Shown: positions 17,867 to 26,958 of the stretch, piece by piece | Position numbering within the stretch: the first letter of the stretch is position 1 | Layout of the letters: each line of letters begins with the position of its first letter | From: an uncultured Ellagibacter sp. | Lineage (GTDB): Bacteria > Actinomycetota > Coriobacteriia > Coriobacteriales > Eggerthellaceae | DNA length: 64,000 bases | NCBI RefSeq assembly: GCF_934643285.1 | Contig: NZ_CAKUBT010000002.1 | Location: 226,282-290,281 of the forward strand | Reading direction: 5' to 3' | Notes under the pieces: model-generated | The model's database searches: none | The model's input: only the letters and a program-made list of their open reading frames with translations | Told to the model about the DNA's origin: nothing | Program-made: the position numbers and the translations under genes

Positions 17867-18754
17867 CTACCCTAAAAGTTCGGCGACCTTTCCCAGAAGC
17901 GGCTCGAAGCTTACGCCGCGGTTCTTGAAGTCAGGCTGCTTGGCCGACACGATCATCGCGTCGTGCGTGAAGTCGCCCGCGAACACGACGGCGTCGTGCA
18001 GGCTGCGACCAGCCATGACGGCCGCCATCAGACAGGAGCAGTACAAATCGCCCGTGCCGTGCAGCATGTAGGGAAGGTACTCGTTCGCGGCCTCGAACAT
18101 GTCGCAGTCCACGCCGCCCACGAAGTTGCGGATGACGCTCTCGCCCTCGCGCTGGATTCCCTTGAGCACCACGTGCTTGGCGCCCTTCGCCACGAGCGCA
18201 TCGATCATGCGCGCCGCCTCGGCATCGGAGATGTCGGTTCCGCACCAGTCGTCGCCGATGGGCTCGCCCAAGATGATGGCGGCTTCGGTAAGATTCGGCG
18301 TCAAGATGTCGGCGCCGGCGGCAAGTTCGGCCATCGCGTCGCACAGCTCGGGCGTGTAGGTGGGATAAACCTTGCCATGGTCGGCCATGACGGGATCGAC
18401 CACGCGCAGCGCGTTCGGGTAGGTGGCGTACAGATCGCGAATGCGATCGACCTGTTCGGGCGCGCCCAAAAAGCCGGAGTACACAGCGTCGATCTCGACC
18501 CCGATGCCCTTCCACGCGTTCGTGTAATCTTCCATGATGCTCGTCGTGTCGTGCATGTACCAGCCGGGGAAGGCGGTGTGGCTGGAGAACAGCCCCGTCG
18601 GCACGGGACACACGTCGCAGCCGGCGGCGGAAAGCACGGGAATCGCCACGCCGAGCGAGCATTTCCCGTACCCGCACAGGTCGTGGACTGCGGCGACGCG
18701 CGGGATGTAGTCGCCGCGGCGCTCGTAGAGATGCAGGTCGTTCGCGCTTGTCAT
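17867..18754 (-). CDS. Pyridoxal/pyridoxamine kinase (PdxK/PdxY type)
   Basis: 295 residues. Ribokinase-fold B6 kinase: N-terminal VAAVHDLCGYGKCSLGVA, substrate strand VPTGLFSSHTAFP, metal-binding DPVMADHGKVY, NLTEA, and the anion-hole/base motif HGTGDLYCSCL containing GTGD. It phosphorylates B6 vitamers to supply PLP, used by the aminotransferases nearby. ATG 18754 is preferred over a further-upstream in-frame ATG because AAGGAAGAC precedes it; it lies 4 bp after the small upstream gene's stop. Convergent with the Ser/Thr kinase gene. Confidence 0.93.
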   Translation of the reverse strand: MTSANDLHLYERRGDYIPRVAAVHDLCGYGKCSLGVAIPVLSAAGCDVCPVPTGLFSSHTAFPGWYMHDTTSIMEDYTNAWKGIGVEIDAVYSGFLGAPEQVDRIRDLYATYPNALRVVDPVMADHGKVYPTYTPELCDAMAELAAGADILTPNLTEAAIILGEPIGDDWCGTDISDAEAARMIDALVAKGAKHVVLKGIQREGESVIRNFVGGVDCDMFEAANEYLPYMLHGTGDLYCSCLMAAVMAGRSLHDAVVFAGDFTHDAMIVSAKQPDFKNRGVSFEPLLGKVAELLG

Positions 18755-18758
18755 GATG

Positions 18759-18965
18759 CTAGTCTTCCTTTTCCTCGTCATCCTCGTCGTCATCGTCGAA
18801 GATCGACCAATCGTCCTCGCCCTTCGGACGGTCCGCGAAACGCTTGCGTGTGCGGCGCTCCATGATTACGCAGACGATCAGGCTCAGCACCAGGCAGATG
18901 CCGACCAGGCATCCGACACCTTCAGGCGTCTCGAAAAGAAAATGGTACAGCTCGGTAATATCCAT
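18759..18965 (-). CDS. Small single-pass membrane protein with acidic tail
   Basis: 68 residues. Short N-terminus, one hydrophobic helix (VGCLVGICLVLSLIVCVI), a positive stop-transfer cluster ERRTRKRF, then a strongly acidic end rich in D/E (FDDDDEDDEE). The preceding ACGAGG supports ATG 18965. It ends 4 bp before the pyridoxal kinase gene, so the two are probably one transcript. No family recognised. Confidence 0.65.
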   Translation of the reverse strand: MDITELYHFLFETPEGVGCLVGICLVLSLIVCVIMERRTRKRFADRPKGEDDWSIFDDDDEDDEEKED

Positions 18966-19367
18966 GTTGGCCTCGTTGCTTCTTCGGAGGTGGCGTGCTG
19001 CGGCTCGTTGCCGCAACCGCATAAGCATAACGTGAACCAGTATACCGCGCACACCTCGCGCGAAGATTCCACGTTCGGGGAAGGTCTGGGCAATTAATCG
19101 CGCTTGTTAGGCTTCTTGCGTAAGCTGTCGGGTGCCGATGACGGAGGAGCATCTGTCCAGCGTACTGAACAAAATGCAAGGGAATCTGTCCAGCATACTG
19201 AACAAAACAACGCGTGTTTCGCTCCGCTCGCGTCTTCGTTTCGCGTGAAGGCTTGGGCATGCGGGCCCCTGAGGTTTTCGCTGCGCTATACTGGTTCGAC
19301 CGTGTAAAACAAGGCTGCGCGCGAGGTGTGCGCAGCGACGGCCCGAAGGCAAGAAGGAGCGCGTCTC
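18966..19367. other. 402-bp spacer between divergent genes
   Basis: No coding region is supported. It holds the short direct repeat at 19151-19207 and a possible -10 (TATACT, 19287-19292) for serS. No T-box features (specifier stem or GGTGG-type antiterminator core) are seen ahead of serS. Confidence 0.5.
19151..19207. repeat. 24-bp direct repeat, two copies, period 33
   Basis: Copies at 19151-19174 and 19184-19207 read ATCTGTCCAGC, then G or A, then TACTGAACAAAA, and differ at one base. They sit in the spacer upstream of serS and could be operator half-sites or a remnant of a dispersed repeat. Confidence 0.7.
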
Positions 19368-20657
19368 ATGTTAGACATCAAGTTCGTCCGCGAAAACCAA
19401 GAAGCAGTCGCCGAGGCGATGAGGAACCGCAACGCTTCATGGGATGCGGAGCGCTTCTCAAGCCTCGATGAGAGCCGTCGCGCCGCCATCGTGAAGGAAG
19501 AGGCGCTGCAGCAGGAGCGCAACACCGCATCGAAGTCCATCGGCGAGATGATGCGCGAGGGCAAGAAGGAAGAGGCCGAGGCCGCCAAGGAGCGTGTCCG
19601 TGCCATCAACGAGGAGCTCGACGAGATCTCCGCGAAGCGTGAGGCCATCGACGCCGAGCTCACCGACCTCATGCTGCATGTGCCCAACATCCCCTGCGCC
19701 GCAACGCCCGTCGGCAAGGACGAGACCGAGAACCCCGAGCGCCGTCGTTGGGGCACCCCGCGCGACTTCGCGGCCGAGGGCTTCGAGCCCAAGCCCCACT
19801 GGGACCTCGGCACCGACCTCGACATCCTCGATTTCGAGCGCGGCAACAAGATCTCCGGCAGCCGTTTCACCGTGCTCGGTGGCGCAGGTGCACGCCTCGA
19901 GCGCGCGCTCATCAACTACTTCCTCGACACGCACACCTCCCGCGGCTTCAAGGAATGGTGGCCGCCTGTGATCGTGAAGCGCGAGACCATGGTGGGCACC
20001 GGCCAGCTGCCCAAGTTCGAAGACGACGCCTACCACGTGTCGGGCGACATGTTCCTCATCCCGACCGCCGAGGTCACGCTCACGAACCTGCACGCGGGCG
20101 AGGTACTCGACGCCGACACGCTGCCGCGCTGGTACACCGCGTTCACCCCGTGCTTCCGCGAAGAGGCGGGCTCGGCGGGCCGCGACACGCGCGGCATCAT
20201 CCGCCAGCACGAGTTCGACAAGGTGGAAATGGTGAAGTTCGCCACGCCGGAGGACTCCGACAACCAGCTCGAGAGCATGACCGCCGAGGCGGAATACCTG
20301 CTCCAGCAGCTCGGCCTTCCGTACCGCGTCATCTCGCTGTGCACGGGCGACCTGGGCTTCTCCGCGCGCCAGACCTACGACGTTGAGGTATGGCTGCCCA
20401 GCTACAACGGCTATAAGGAGATTTCCAGCTGCTCGAACTGCGGCGACTTCCAGGCGCGCCGCGCCAACATCAAGTACCGCGACCCAGCGAACTTCAAGGG
20501 CTCGCGCTACCTGCACACGCTCAACGGCTCCGGCCTGCCCGCGGGCCGCACTATGGCCGCCATCCTGGAGAACTACCAGCAGGCGGACGGCACTATCAAG
20601 GTGCCTGACGTTCTCGTTCCCTACATGGGCACCGACGTCATCAAGCCGGTGGAATAA
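19368..20657 (+). CDS. serS: Seryl-tRNA synthetase
   Basis: 429 residues. N-terminal long antiparallel coiled coil (helical, charged, about residues 30-100) that holds the tRNA-Ser variable arm, then a class II catalytic core with motif 2 [21 protein letters not shown] and motif 3 [17 protein letters not shown]. Length and order are standard. ATG 19368 follows AAGAAGGAG. It charges tRNA-Ser with serine in the cytosol. Confidence 0.97.
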   Translation: MLDIKFVRENQEAVAEAMRNRNASWDAERFSSLDESRRAAIVKEEALQQERNTASKSIGEMMREGKKEEAEAAKERVRAINEELDEISAKREAIDAELTDLMLHVPNIPCAATPVGKDETENPERRRWGTPRDFAAEGFEPKPHWDLGTDLDILDFERGNKISGSRFTVLGGAGARLERALINYFLDTHTSRGFKEWWPPVIVKRETMVGTGQLPKFEDDAYHVSGDMFLIPTAEVTLTNLHAGEVLDADTLPRWYTAFTPCFREEAGSAGRDTRGIIRQHEFDKVEMVKFATPEDSDNQLESMTAEAEYLLQQLGLPYRVISLCTGDLGFSARQTYDVEVWLPSYNGYKEISSCSNCGDFQARRANIKYRDPANFKGSRYLHTLNGSGLPAGRTMAAILENYQQADGTIKVPDVLVPYMGTDVIKPVE

Positions 20658-20662
20658 CGAGC

Positions 20663-21295
20663 GTGGATTCTCGCAATCAACAACGCGCGGGCGCTCGGCC
20701 GTCCGCGCGCACGGGGGGCGCATCGTCGCGTGATCGCGGGGGCGCCCCCCGCCCTTCTTCCGCGAAAAAGCGCAGGAAGTGGCCTTTCGTCGTTGCTGGC
20801 GCCGTGGTGCTCGTCGTGGTTGCCATCGTCGTCGCCTTCTCCTGTTGGCGCTGGACGTTCGCGAACGACGCGCAGGATATCCAGGGCACGTGGTACATCG
20901 CCGGCACGCAGAAGACGGTTGAGGTCACGGCCGACGGCATCAAGCTCGCCGACGACGTCACTTATTCCTGCACGATCGACGAGGGCGCGAAGACGCTTTC
21001 GCTTTCTTTTGGCAACATGGAAGGCGAGGCGCGCTATCGCTTCTCGCTCGACAGGCAGACGCTTGCCTTGCGTGATGGGGAATCTACCTGGGGAAATTCG
21101 CTCTCCGAGGACATCTCTTGGACGATTGCCGCTCTCGGCCGCGCCATCCAGGGGGAACAGGCGAGCCCCGAGCTTTCGGGCGATTCGACCATGGTCCTCA
21201 CCCGCACGCCACAGGACTCGTCGTCGGAGGGCGCATCCCAGGCGGCTGCGTCCCAGGGCGCCGCGTCCCGGTCGGCCGCGTCCCAGGGCGCGTGA
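20663..21295 (+). CDS. Membrane-anchored extracytoplasmic protein, unknown
   Basis: 210 residues. A basic N-terminus (KKRRK), one transmembrane helix at about residues 42-60, then an outside domain of beta-strand character (DIQGTWYIAGTQKTVEVTAD, YSCTIDEG, ARYRFSLD) reminiscent of lipocalin/DUF-type 'GTW' domains. The end is a low-complexity A/S/Q repeat (variants of AASQGA). GTG start; it follows serS by only 5 bp and overlaps the next gene (TGATG). Function unknown. Confidence 0.65.
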   Translation: MDSRNQQRAGARPSARTGGASSRDRGGAPRPSSAKKRRKWPFVVAGAVVLVVVAIVVAFSCWRWTFANDAQDIQGTWYIAGTQKTVEVTADGIKLADDVTYSCTIDEGAKTLSLSFGNMEGEARYRFSLDRQTLALRDGESTWGNSLSEDISWTIAALGRAIQGEQASPELSGDSTMVLTRTPQDSSSEGASQAAASQGAASRSAASQGA

Positions 21296-21705
21296 TGGAG
21301 GTCATCCGCGCCTCGCGCATCTGCGTGCGCCCACGGCGAATCGAGGCGAACATCGACGTCGCCGCCGGATTCCGCACAACGACGCCCGAGCTCGCCTCGC
21401 GCATCTGCGCGCGGTTTCCCAACCTGGTGCGCCATGCATGCGTGAACGACGAGGGCCCCACCTTCGGCGCGGTGATCGATCATACGCCGTTGCCCCACTT
21501 GCTTGAGCACCTCGTCATCGATTTGCAGGTGGCGGCCGAGAAAAGCGGTACTCTGTCACAAAGCTTTACGTACGTCGGAACGACGCAGTGGCTCGATGAG
21601 CAGCGAGGCCTCGCGCGCGTGGAAGTAAATTTCACGGACGATTTGGTGGCCCTGCGTGCTTTTAAGGATGCCCTCTGCGCGATTAACGAGGCGGTGGTAC
21701 TCTAA
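21295..21705 (+). CDS. Small protein resembling the cyanophycin synthetase N-terminal domain
   Basis: 136 residues, soluble. The segment LPHLLEHLVIDLQVAAEK, followed by the order TYVGTTQW...ARVEVNFTDD, resembles the small N-terminal domain of cyanophycin synthetases (with an EHVALELQ-like helix followed by a G-x-T stretch and a strand). Here it stands alone, without ATP-grasp or Mur-ligase domains. The start overlaps the preceding stop (TGATG), so the two are coupled. The assignment is weak; it may be an unrelated fold. Confidence 0.5.
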   Translation: MEVIRASRICVRPRRIEANIDVAAGFRTTTPELASRICARFPNLVRHACVNDEGPTFGAVIDHTPLPHLLEHLVIDLQVAAEKSGTLSQSFTYVGTTQWLDEQRGLARVEVNFTDDLVALRAFKDALCAINEAVVL

Positions 21706-21710
21706 GCATC

Positions 21711-22982
21711 ATGACTACGGCACACATGAAATTCGACCAAACGAGCGACAAGATCGCCGACCGCGTGCGGAATCTGCGCTCAAGCGCCGTGCGCGACCTT
21801 TTCGCGGCGGCGGTTCGCCCGGATATCATTTCGCTTTCCGGCGGCATGCCCGACGTGTCGCTCCTTCCGCAGCGCGCCATCCAGAAGGCGGTGCACGCCG
21901 CCATCACCGACGAGCGCGCCGTTGCCCTGCAGTACGGCTCGACGAACGGCCGGCTGGAAACCCGTCAGGCGCTTTGCGACATCATGCGCGACATCGGCGT
22001 CCGCGTGAAGCCCGAGGAAATGCTGCTCACGTCCGGCGCCCAGCAGGCATTGAACCTGCTCGGCGAGACGTTTCTCGACAAGGGCGACATCGTTTTGGTG
22101 GAAGGCCCCACCTACTTAACGGCGCTTTCCGCGTTCAACGCCTACGAGCCCGAGATTCACTCCGTGCCCTTCGACGACGAGGGCATGCGCATGGATTTGC
22201 TGGAAGAGGAGCTCAAGCGCATCGGCAAGGGCAACAAGCGCTTGAAGATGCTCTACACCATTCCCAACTTCCAGAACCCCGGCGGCGTCACCATGACGGG
22301 CGAGCGCCGCAAGCGCCTTATCGAGCTTTCGCATGAGTACGACTTCATGATCATCGAGGACGACCCCTACGGCCGTTTGCGCTACGAGGGCGGGCACATG
22401 GTTCCGCTGAAGGCGCAGGACGATCGCGTTATCTACCTGGGCACCATCTCGAAGATCTTCGCACCGGGCCTTCGCATCGGCTGGATCTGCGCGCCTGCCG
22501 ACGTGCTCGCGCGCATCAGCCTGGTGAAGCAGGGTGCCGATCTGTGCGGTTCGACGTTTGACCAGGTCGTGGTTGAGCATTACTTCACGGACACGCCGTG
22601 GCAGCGTACGCTGCAGAAGTTCATCAAGACCTACGGTGAGCGGCGTGACGCCATGCTCGCTGCGCTTGAGGAGTACTTCCCGCCCGAGGCGTCGTGGACG
22701 CATCCGGAGGGCGGCTTCTTTTTGTGGGTCACGCTGCCGAAGTACGTGGACACGGGCAGCATGCTCGCCGACGCGCTCGAAGCGGGCGTGACGTTCTGCC
22801 CGGGCGACAGCTTCTACGTCGACGGAGTGACGGGCAGAAACTGCATGCGCCTGAACTTCAGCTACGAGACGCCCGAGAACATCACGGAGGCGATTCGTCG
22901 CCTAGCGAAAGTGATCGAGGAGCGCTTGGAGCTCTATCGCGCGTTCATCGATGCGGGCGCCATCAAGGTTCCGGAAGAATAG
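21711..22982 (+). CDS. PLP-dependent aminotransferase, MocR/2-aminoadipate type
   Basis: 423 residues, class I/II fold without an HTH domain. Features in order: LSGGMPDVSLLP, TSGAQQALNLLGE, GPTYLTALSAF, IPNFQNPGG, IEDDPYGRLRYEG, the PLP lysine in YLGTISKIFAPGLRIGW, and GGFFLWVTLP near the end. The family includes 2-aminoadipate and aromatic or branched-chain transaminases (LysN-like). Start ATG 21711; an in-frame ATG at 21726 is an alternative, as no strong Shine-Dalgarno decides. Confidence 0.9.
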   Translation: MTTAHMKFDQTSDKIADRVRNLRSSAVRDLFAAAVRPDIISLSGGMPDVSLLPQRAIQKAVHAAITDERAVALQYGSTNGRLETRQALCDIMRDIGVRVKPEEMLLTSGAQQALNLLGETFLDKGDIVLVEGPTYLTALSAFNAYEPEIHSVPFDDEGMRMDLLEEELKRIGKGNKRLKMLYTIPNFQNPGGVTMTGERRKRLIELSHEYDFMIIEDDPYGRLRYEGGHMVPLKAQDDRVIYLGTISKIFAPGLRIGWICAPADVLARISLVKQGADLCGSTFDQVVVEHYFTDTPWQRTLQKFIKTYGERRDAMLAALEEYFPPEASWTHPEGGFFLWVTLPKYVDTGSMLADALEAGVTFCPGDSFYVDGVTGRNCMRLNFSYETPENITEAIRRLAKVIEERLELYRAFIDAGAIKVPEE

Positions 22983-23032
22983 CGGCAAACACTCCGCGCC
23001 GTGGGCGAGCGGCGCTATCGAAAGGGAAGAAC

Positions 23033-24043
23033 ATGGGTCTCAAAGTTGCAGTTTTGATGGGCGGAACCTCGTTCGAACGAGAGTTTTCGCTGGCCAGCGG
23101 CAAGAATGTGTGCGCTGCACTCGAGGAGGCGGGGCATAAGGTCGTTCCGCTCGACACGACGCGCGAGCTCGTTCCGACGCTGCGCAGCGAGCGCCCCGAC
23201 GTGTGCTACAGCGCGCTTCACGGCAAGCATGGCGAAGACGGCTCCATCCAAAGCCTGCTTGAGCTTTTGGGTATTCCCTATGTCGGCTCCGACGCGCTCG
23301 TGTGCCGCCGCGCCCAGAACAAGGACTCGCTGCACGCGACGATGGAGGCATATCGCGAGCTCACCGACGAACCGGCGGTCGCCTCGTGGCCGCAGGGCAT
23401 CTGCATCGCGCGCGACGCCTTCAAGGACATGGGTGCCGCGACGGCGCTCGATTTGGTGGAGGAACGCGTTCACGGCGGTTACCCCGTGGCGGTGAAGCCG
23501 GCGCACGGCGGATCTGCGATGGGCGTGCACCGCGTCGACGACATCGATCACTTGGGCGAGGCGATCCTCGATGCGCTGTCCTACGACGATCACGTGGTCA
23601 TCGAACAGTGGATCGAAGGCGTTGAACTGGCAGTTTCCGTCATCGGCACCGGTTGGGACGCTCATGCGCTGCCCCCGGTGGAGATCGTTCCCAAACGCGG
23701 GCTCTACGATACCGCTGCCCGCATGGACGCGAGTCTGGTCGACTACTATGCGCCGGTGCGCAACGAGTCGCTTTCCTCGAACGAGGCCGACGCCCAGGCG
23801 ATCCGTGCTGAAATTGAGCGCGCGGTTTTGGAAGTGTATCGTGCGTACGGTCTTCGCGACCTGGGCCGCATCGACCTTATCTGGGACGGCGCACAGGCGC
23901 GCGTGATGGAGACGAACGTGTCCCCGGGCATGACGGAGACCTCGCTGTTCCCCGCGGCTTGCAAGGCGGGCGGGCTGAGCCTGTCCGCTGTGCTGAACGA
24001 GCTGGTCAACAACGCGAAAGAGCGCGGCGCCGTCTTCTGCTAG
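23033..24043 (+). CDS. ddl: D-alanine--D-alanine ligase family protein
   Basis: 336 residues, ATP-grasp fold. N-terminal VLMGGTSFEREFSLASG (the Ddl E/S substrate residues), HGKHGEDGSIQSLLELL, GIPYVGSD, and the grasp motifs PVAVKPAHGGSAMGV, VVIEQWIEGVE, DLGRIDLIW and METNVSPGMTETSLFP. It makes the D-Ala-D-Ala end of peptidoglycan precursors. Shine-Dalgarno AAGGGAAG precedes ATG 23033. D-Ala versus D-lactate preference was not determined. Confidence 0.93.
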   Translation: MGLKVAVLMGGTSFEREFSLASGKNVCAALEEAGHKVVPLDTTRELVPTLRSERPDVCYSALHGKHGEDGSIQSLLELLGIPYVGSDALVCRRAQNKDSLHATMEAYRELTDEPAVASWPQGICIARDAFKDMGAATALDLVEERVHGGYPVAVKPAHGGSAMGVHRVDDIDHLGEAILDALSYDDHVVIEQWIEGVELAVSVIGTGWDAHALPPVEIVPKRGLYDTAARMDASLVDYYAPVRNESLSSNEADAQAIRAEIERAVLEVYRAYGLRDLGRIDLIWDGAQARVMETNVSPGMTETSLFPAACKAGGLSLSAVLNELVNNAKERGAVFC

Positions 24044-24071
24044 ACAAGCTGGTGACAAGTTAATCGTTAGG

Positions 24072-24099
24072 GAAAGGCTCGTTCGCGGGCCTTTCTTGT
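24072..24099 (+). terminator. Hairpin terminator after ddl
   Basis: Stem GAAAGGCTCG (24072-24081) and CGGGCCTTTC (24086-24095), with a TTCG tetraloop and one G-U pair, followed by a short T-containing tail. Confidence 0.7.
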
Positions 24100-24225
24100 A
24101 CCCAAAGCGCGCCTTCTCTTCAACGAAACGGCAACCGATTAGTGGAGGGGTCGCGATTTTAGGCGGCGTCGTCTCGCAAGCACCTATAATGAGCGCATCG
24201 AGAAAACATCTTGAAGGAGGCCGTT

Positions 24226-24744
24226 ATGGGCAACAAACTCGGAGTTTTTCTGGCAGGCGGTCTTGTCGGCGCAGTCGCAGCGCTTCTGTGCGCCCCGCGC
24301 ACGGGCAGTGAGACTCGCAACATGGTAGCCGAGAAGGCGAACGCCGTGTGGGGCGAAGCTCAGGAACTGGGAGCCCAAACCGCCTCCACCGCGCAGCAAG
24401 TTGTGGAAGACGTCGCTGGTGCGGACGCCGCAGCGCGCACGCAAACGTTCGCGCAGGACGCCGTCGCCAAGGGCCAGAACGTCGTTTCCGCCGTCGCCTC
24501 GAAGGGGCAGGAAATCTACGGCGCAGCCGCTTCCCGCGTGCAAGAGGTGAAAAGCGGCGTGAAGCCTGCTCCCGACAGCACCGATGACCTCCGCGAGAAG
24601 ATTGAGGCCGCCCGCGCCCGCATCGCCGCGCAGGTTGCCAAGAACGCCGAAGAGTCTGCGGCTGCAGCTTCCGAGGAGATTCCGGTCGAGGTCGCTCAGA
24701 GCGAGGCGCCAGCTGCGGGTGCTTCCGAAGGCGAACAGGCGTAA
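24226..24744 (+). CDS. YtxH-domain protein
   Basis: 172 residues. It starts with the YtxH signature: glycine-rich membrane-inserting helix FLAGGLVGAVAALLCAPRTGSETR, then a long Ala/Glu/Lys-rich amphipathic helix region and a low-complexity acidic end. YtxH proteins are membrane-associated and often induced by general stress. ATG 24226 follows AAGGAGG. A perfect TATAAT lies at 24185-24190 without a clear -35. Confidence 0.82.
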   Translation: MGNKLGVFLAGGLVGAVAALLCAPRTGSETRNMVAEKANAVWGEAQELGAQTASTAQQVVEDVAGADAAARTQTFAQDAVAKGQNVVSAVASKGQEIYGAAASRVQEVKSGVKPAPDSTDDLREKIEAARARIAAQVAKNAEESAAAASEEIPVEVAQSEAPAAGASEGEQA

Positions 24745-24853
24745 CGAACAGCAGGACGACGCGCTCGCACCAAGAGCGCATGTGAAAGGGGCGCAATGCT
24801 CGTGTGCGGTTTCCACTGCGCACAGCGCGCCCCTCTGATTTTCCGGGGACGAA

Positions 24854-25879
24854 ATGGCAAGCAATCTCATCACTACCAAGGAATTCTACAACGTTCGAGT
24901 CATGGGCGGGAAGAACGCGTCGAAGCGCATCGGCAAAGTGCGCGCGTTCGTCTACCACCCCAAGGAGCGCCGGTGTATCGGCATCATGGTCAAGCGCCCC
25001 GACCTGCTCTGGATGTTCCACCGCAAGGATTTGTTCGTCTCGCTCGACGGCTTCGAATTCGAGGACGGGCGTGTCGTGCTTGCCGACGACGCGAAAACGC
25101 GCGACAAGGCGGCCTGCAAGGCGATCGACGTGCGCCTGGACGACTGCGTCATCTGGGGCGGCATGCCGGTGATCACCGAGTCGGGCGCAACGCTTGGCAC
25201 CGTCGGAGTGGTGACGTTCAGCCTGGTGACGGGCAAGGTCGAGTCTTTCTTGGTCGATACGGGGGCTACGGCGAACGCGCTTTTGGGCACGCGCTCGGTC
25301 CCGGGCGATCTTGTGCTGGGCTTCCGTCGCGGCATCGGATGCGCCCTCTCGGGTGAATACGAGGGCTCGGATGAGAACCCCGTTCTCGGTGCCATCCTGG
25401 TGAAGGACGAGGCAGCTGACGTTGCGATCGAAGGGGGCGCTGCCGAGAAGGCGGGCGCCGCCACCGCCGTTGCCATGGACAAGGCGCATACCGCGGTCGA
25501 CAAGGTGAAGCCCAAGGTCAGCGAAGCTGCGCACGTTGCCGGCGACGCGGTAAACAAGGGAGCTTACGCGACCGGCAAGCAAATCGGTAAGGCGACGGGG
25601 ATGTTCTCCGAGTTCAAAGAGGAGTACGACAAGGCGCGCGGCCCCAAGCCCGAGAAGAACCGTGCGGCCGACGAGGAAGCCCTCGCCGCCGACGACGCCG
25701 AAGACGGCGCATCTGAGGTCGTCCCCGATGAGGCCCCGAAGAAGAAGCCGGCGAAAAGGGCTTCTCAAGATTCGGCGTCGGAGGGAATCGGGCGCGCGGT
25801 TGGCAGCCAGCTCAAGGCCGCTGGCGGCATGTTCTCGGCGTTCAAGGAAGAATTCGACAAGGCTCGTCGTGACGACTAG
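24854..25879 (+). CDS. PRC-barrel domain protein
   Basis: 341 residues. The N-terminal 80 residues form a PRC-barrel (RIGKVRAFVYHPKERRCIGIMV), and a second PRC-like part follows (GATLGTVGVVTFSLVTGKVESFLV). After residue 190 it becomes Ala/Lys/Glu-rich with two related segments ending FSEFKEEYDKARG and FSAFKEEFDKARR, an internal repeat. PRC-barrels bind partner proteins or RNA (RimM, photosynthetic H subunit). Cytosolic. It lies between YtxH and TVP38 genes, all rightward. Confidence 0.75.
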   Translation: MASNLITTKEFYNVRVMGGKNASKRIGKVRAFVYHPKERRCIGIMVKRPDLLWMFHRKDLFVSLDGFEFEDGRVVLADDAKTRDKAACKAIDVRLDDCVIWGGMPVITESGATLGTVGVVTFSLVTGKVESFLVDTGATANALLGTRSVPGDLVLGFRRGIGCALSGEYEGSDENPVLGAILVKDEAADVAIEGGAAEKAGAATAVAMDKAHTAVDKVKPKVSEAAHVAGDAVNKGAYATGKQIGKATGMFSEFKEEYDKARGPKPEKNRAADEEALAADDAEDGASEVVPDEAPKKKPAKRASQDSASEGIGRAVGSQLKAAGGMFSAFKEEFDKARRDD

Positions 25880-25996
25880 GTGAGACGTGTGCAAAGCAAT
25901 GCAGAAAGCGATTCAGAAGTGAACAACGGGACCATCAGCCTGAATAATCCGCAGGTGAAAGCCTCATCGAACGATAAGAGCGGTCAGGGGAAAGCT

Positions 25997-26812
25997 ATGC
26001 CTCAACGCGAGTGCGAAGGCGAGCGCCGCGAAACGGTGAAGGCGCGCGCTCGCGAGCGTCGCGAAGCGGCGCGCGAGAAGGCGCAGGAAATCACGACGGT
26101 CCGCGGTCGCGAGATGACGCGCGGCGACATCTTCAGGTTCGGCGGGCTTATCGCATTTTTGGCACTCATGGTGGTAATCATGGTCCTGCTTTGGCCCTAC
26201 ATCCACGAAGTCTTCGAGCCGGGCGGGCTCAGCCGCGTGATCGACGACGTGCGCAACGCGGGCCCTCTGGGATTCCTCATCCTTTTGGCTATGCAGTTCA
26301 TGCAGATCGTCGTGGCGTTCATTCCCGGCGAGGTCGTTCAGATGGCGGCGGGCATGATGTATGGCCCTTGGCTCGGCGCTGCGGTCATCTTGCTCGGATG
26401 CATCATCTCGAGCGCGTTTGTGTTCGTAGTGGTTCATCGCTTGGGCGCGCCGTTCGTGCAGGACATGGTTCCCACGAAATACCTTGACAAGTTTCGCGCC
26501 TTCGAGGAAAGTGGCAAGCTGTCCATCGTGGTGTTCATCCTGTTCTTGATCCCCGCAATGCCGAAGGACACCTTCACGTATCTGGTCCCGCTTACGAATA
26601 TGCGCATGCGCGACTTCCTCGTCCTGTCGAACGTGGGCCGCATTCCGGGCATCGTTATCTCGACCTATGCGGCAAATGGCCTGGTGGACGGAAACATTAC
26701 GCAAAGCCTTGTCATCTTTGCGGTCGTCGCGGTCATCGCCATCGTCGCCATTGTCTTCCGTGACAAGATCATGAACCTCTTCCATCACGATAAGGGCGAA
26801 AACGACCGATAA
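25997..26812 (+). CDS. TVP38/TMEM64 (DedA-like) membrane protein
   Basis: About 271 residues. A charged Arg/Glu-rich N-terminus precedes five to six hydrophobic segments. The VTT/SNARE-associated signature is clear: FMQIVVAFIPGEVVQMAAG, GAAVILLGCIISS and, near the C-terminus, LSNVGRIPGIVIST. The family includes DedA-type undecaprenyl-phosphate or lipid scramblases. ATG 25997 with AGGGGAAAG is preferred to GTG 25880, which directly abuts the previous stop. Confidence 0.8.
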   Translation: MPQRECEGERRETVKARARERREAAREKAQEITTVRGREMTRGDIFRFGGLIAFLALMVVIMVLLWPYIHEVFEPGGLSRVIDDVRNAGPLGFLILLAMQFMQIVVAFIPGEVVQMAAGMMYGPWLGAAVILLGCIISSAFVFVVVHRLGAPFVQDMVPTKYLDKFRAFEESGKLSIVVFILFLIPAMPKDTFTYLVPLTNMRMRDFLVLSNVGRIPGIVISTYAANGLVDGNITQSLVIFAVVAVIAIVAIVFRDKIMNLFHHDKGENDR

Positions 26813-26822
26813 CGTTGGTTCG

Positions 26823-26849
26823 GCCGGCAAGTGCGTGGCGCTTGCCGGC
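26823..26849. terminator. Hairpin after the TVP38 gene
   Basis: Perfect 9-bp stem GCCGGCAAG (26823-26831) and CTTGCCGGC (26841-26849) with a 9-nt loop. There is no T tract, so it may be a weak terminator or mRNA-stabilising hairpin. Confidence 0.45.
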
Positions 26850-26958
26850 GCTGGTATTCCGCGAGGTGTCGGCTCGATAACGGACGCGTAACGCAATCGC
26901 GGGTTGCGTCTACCTGCGGCTATTATGAATGAAAGGACGCAGGTCGAAAGGTTTTCCC

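Noticed and set aside
19208..19367. T-box leader for serS
   Set aside because: No specifier or antiterminator core is visible in the leader.
24157..24190. Complete promoter for the YtxH gene
   Set aside because: TATAAT is good but no -35 lies at a usable distance, so only the -10 is mentioned.
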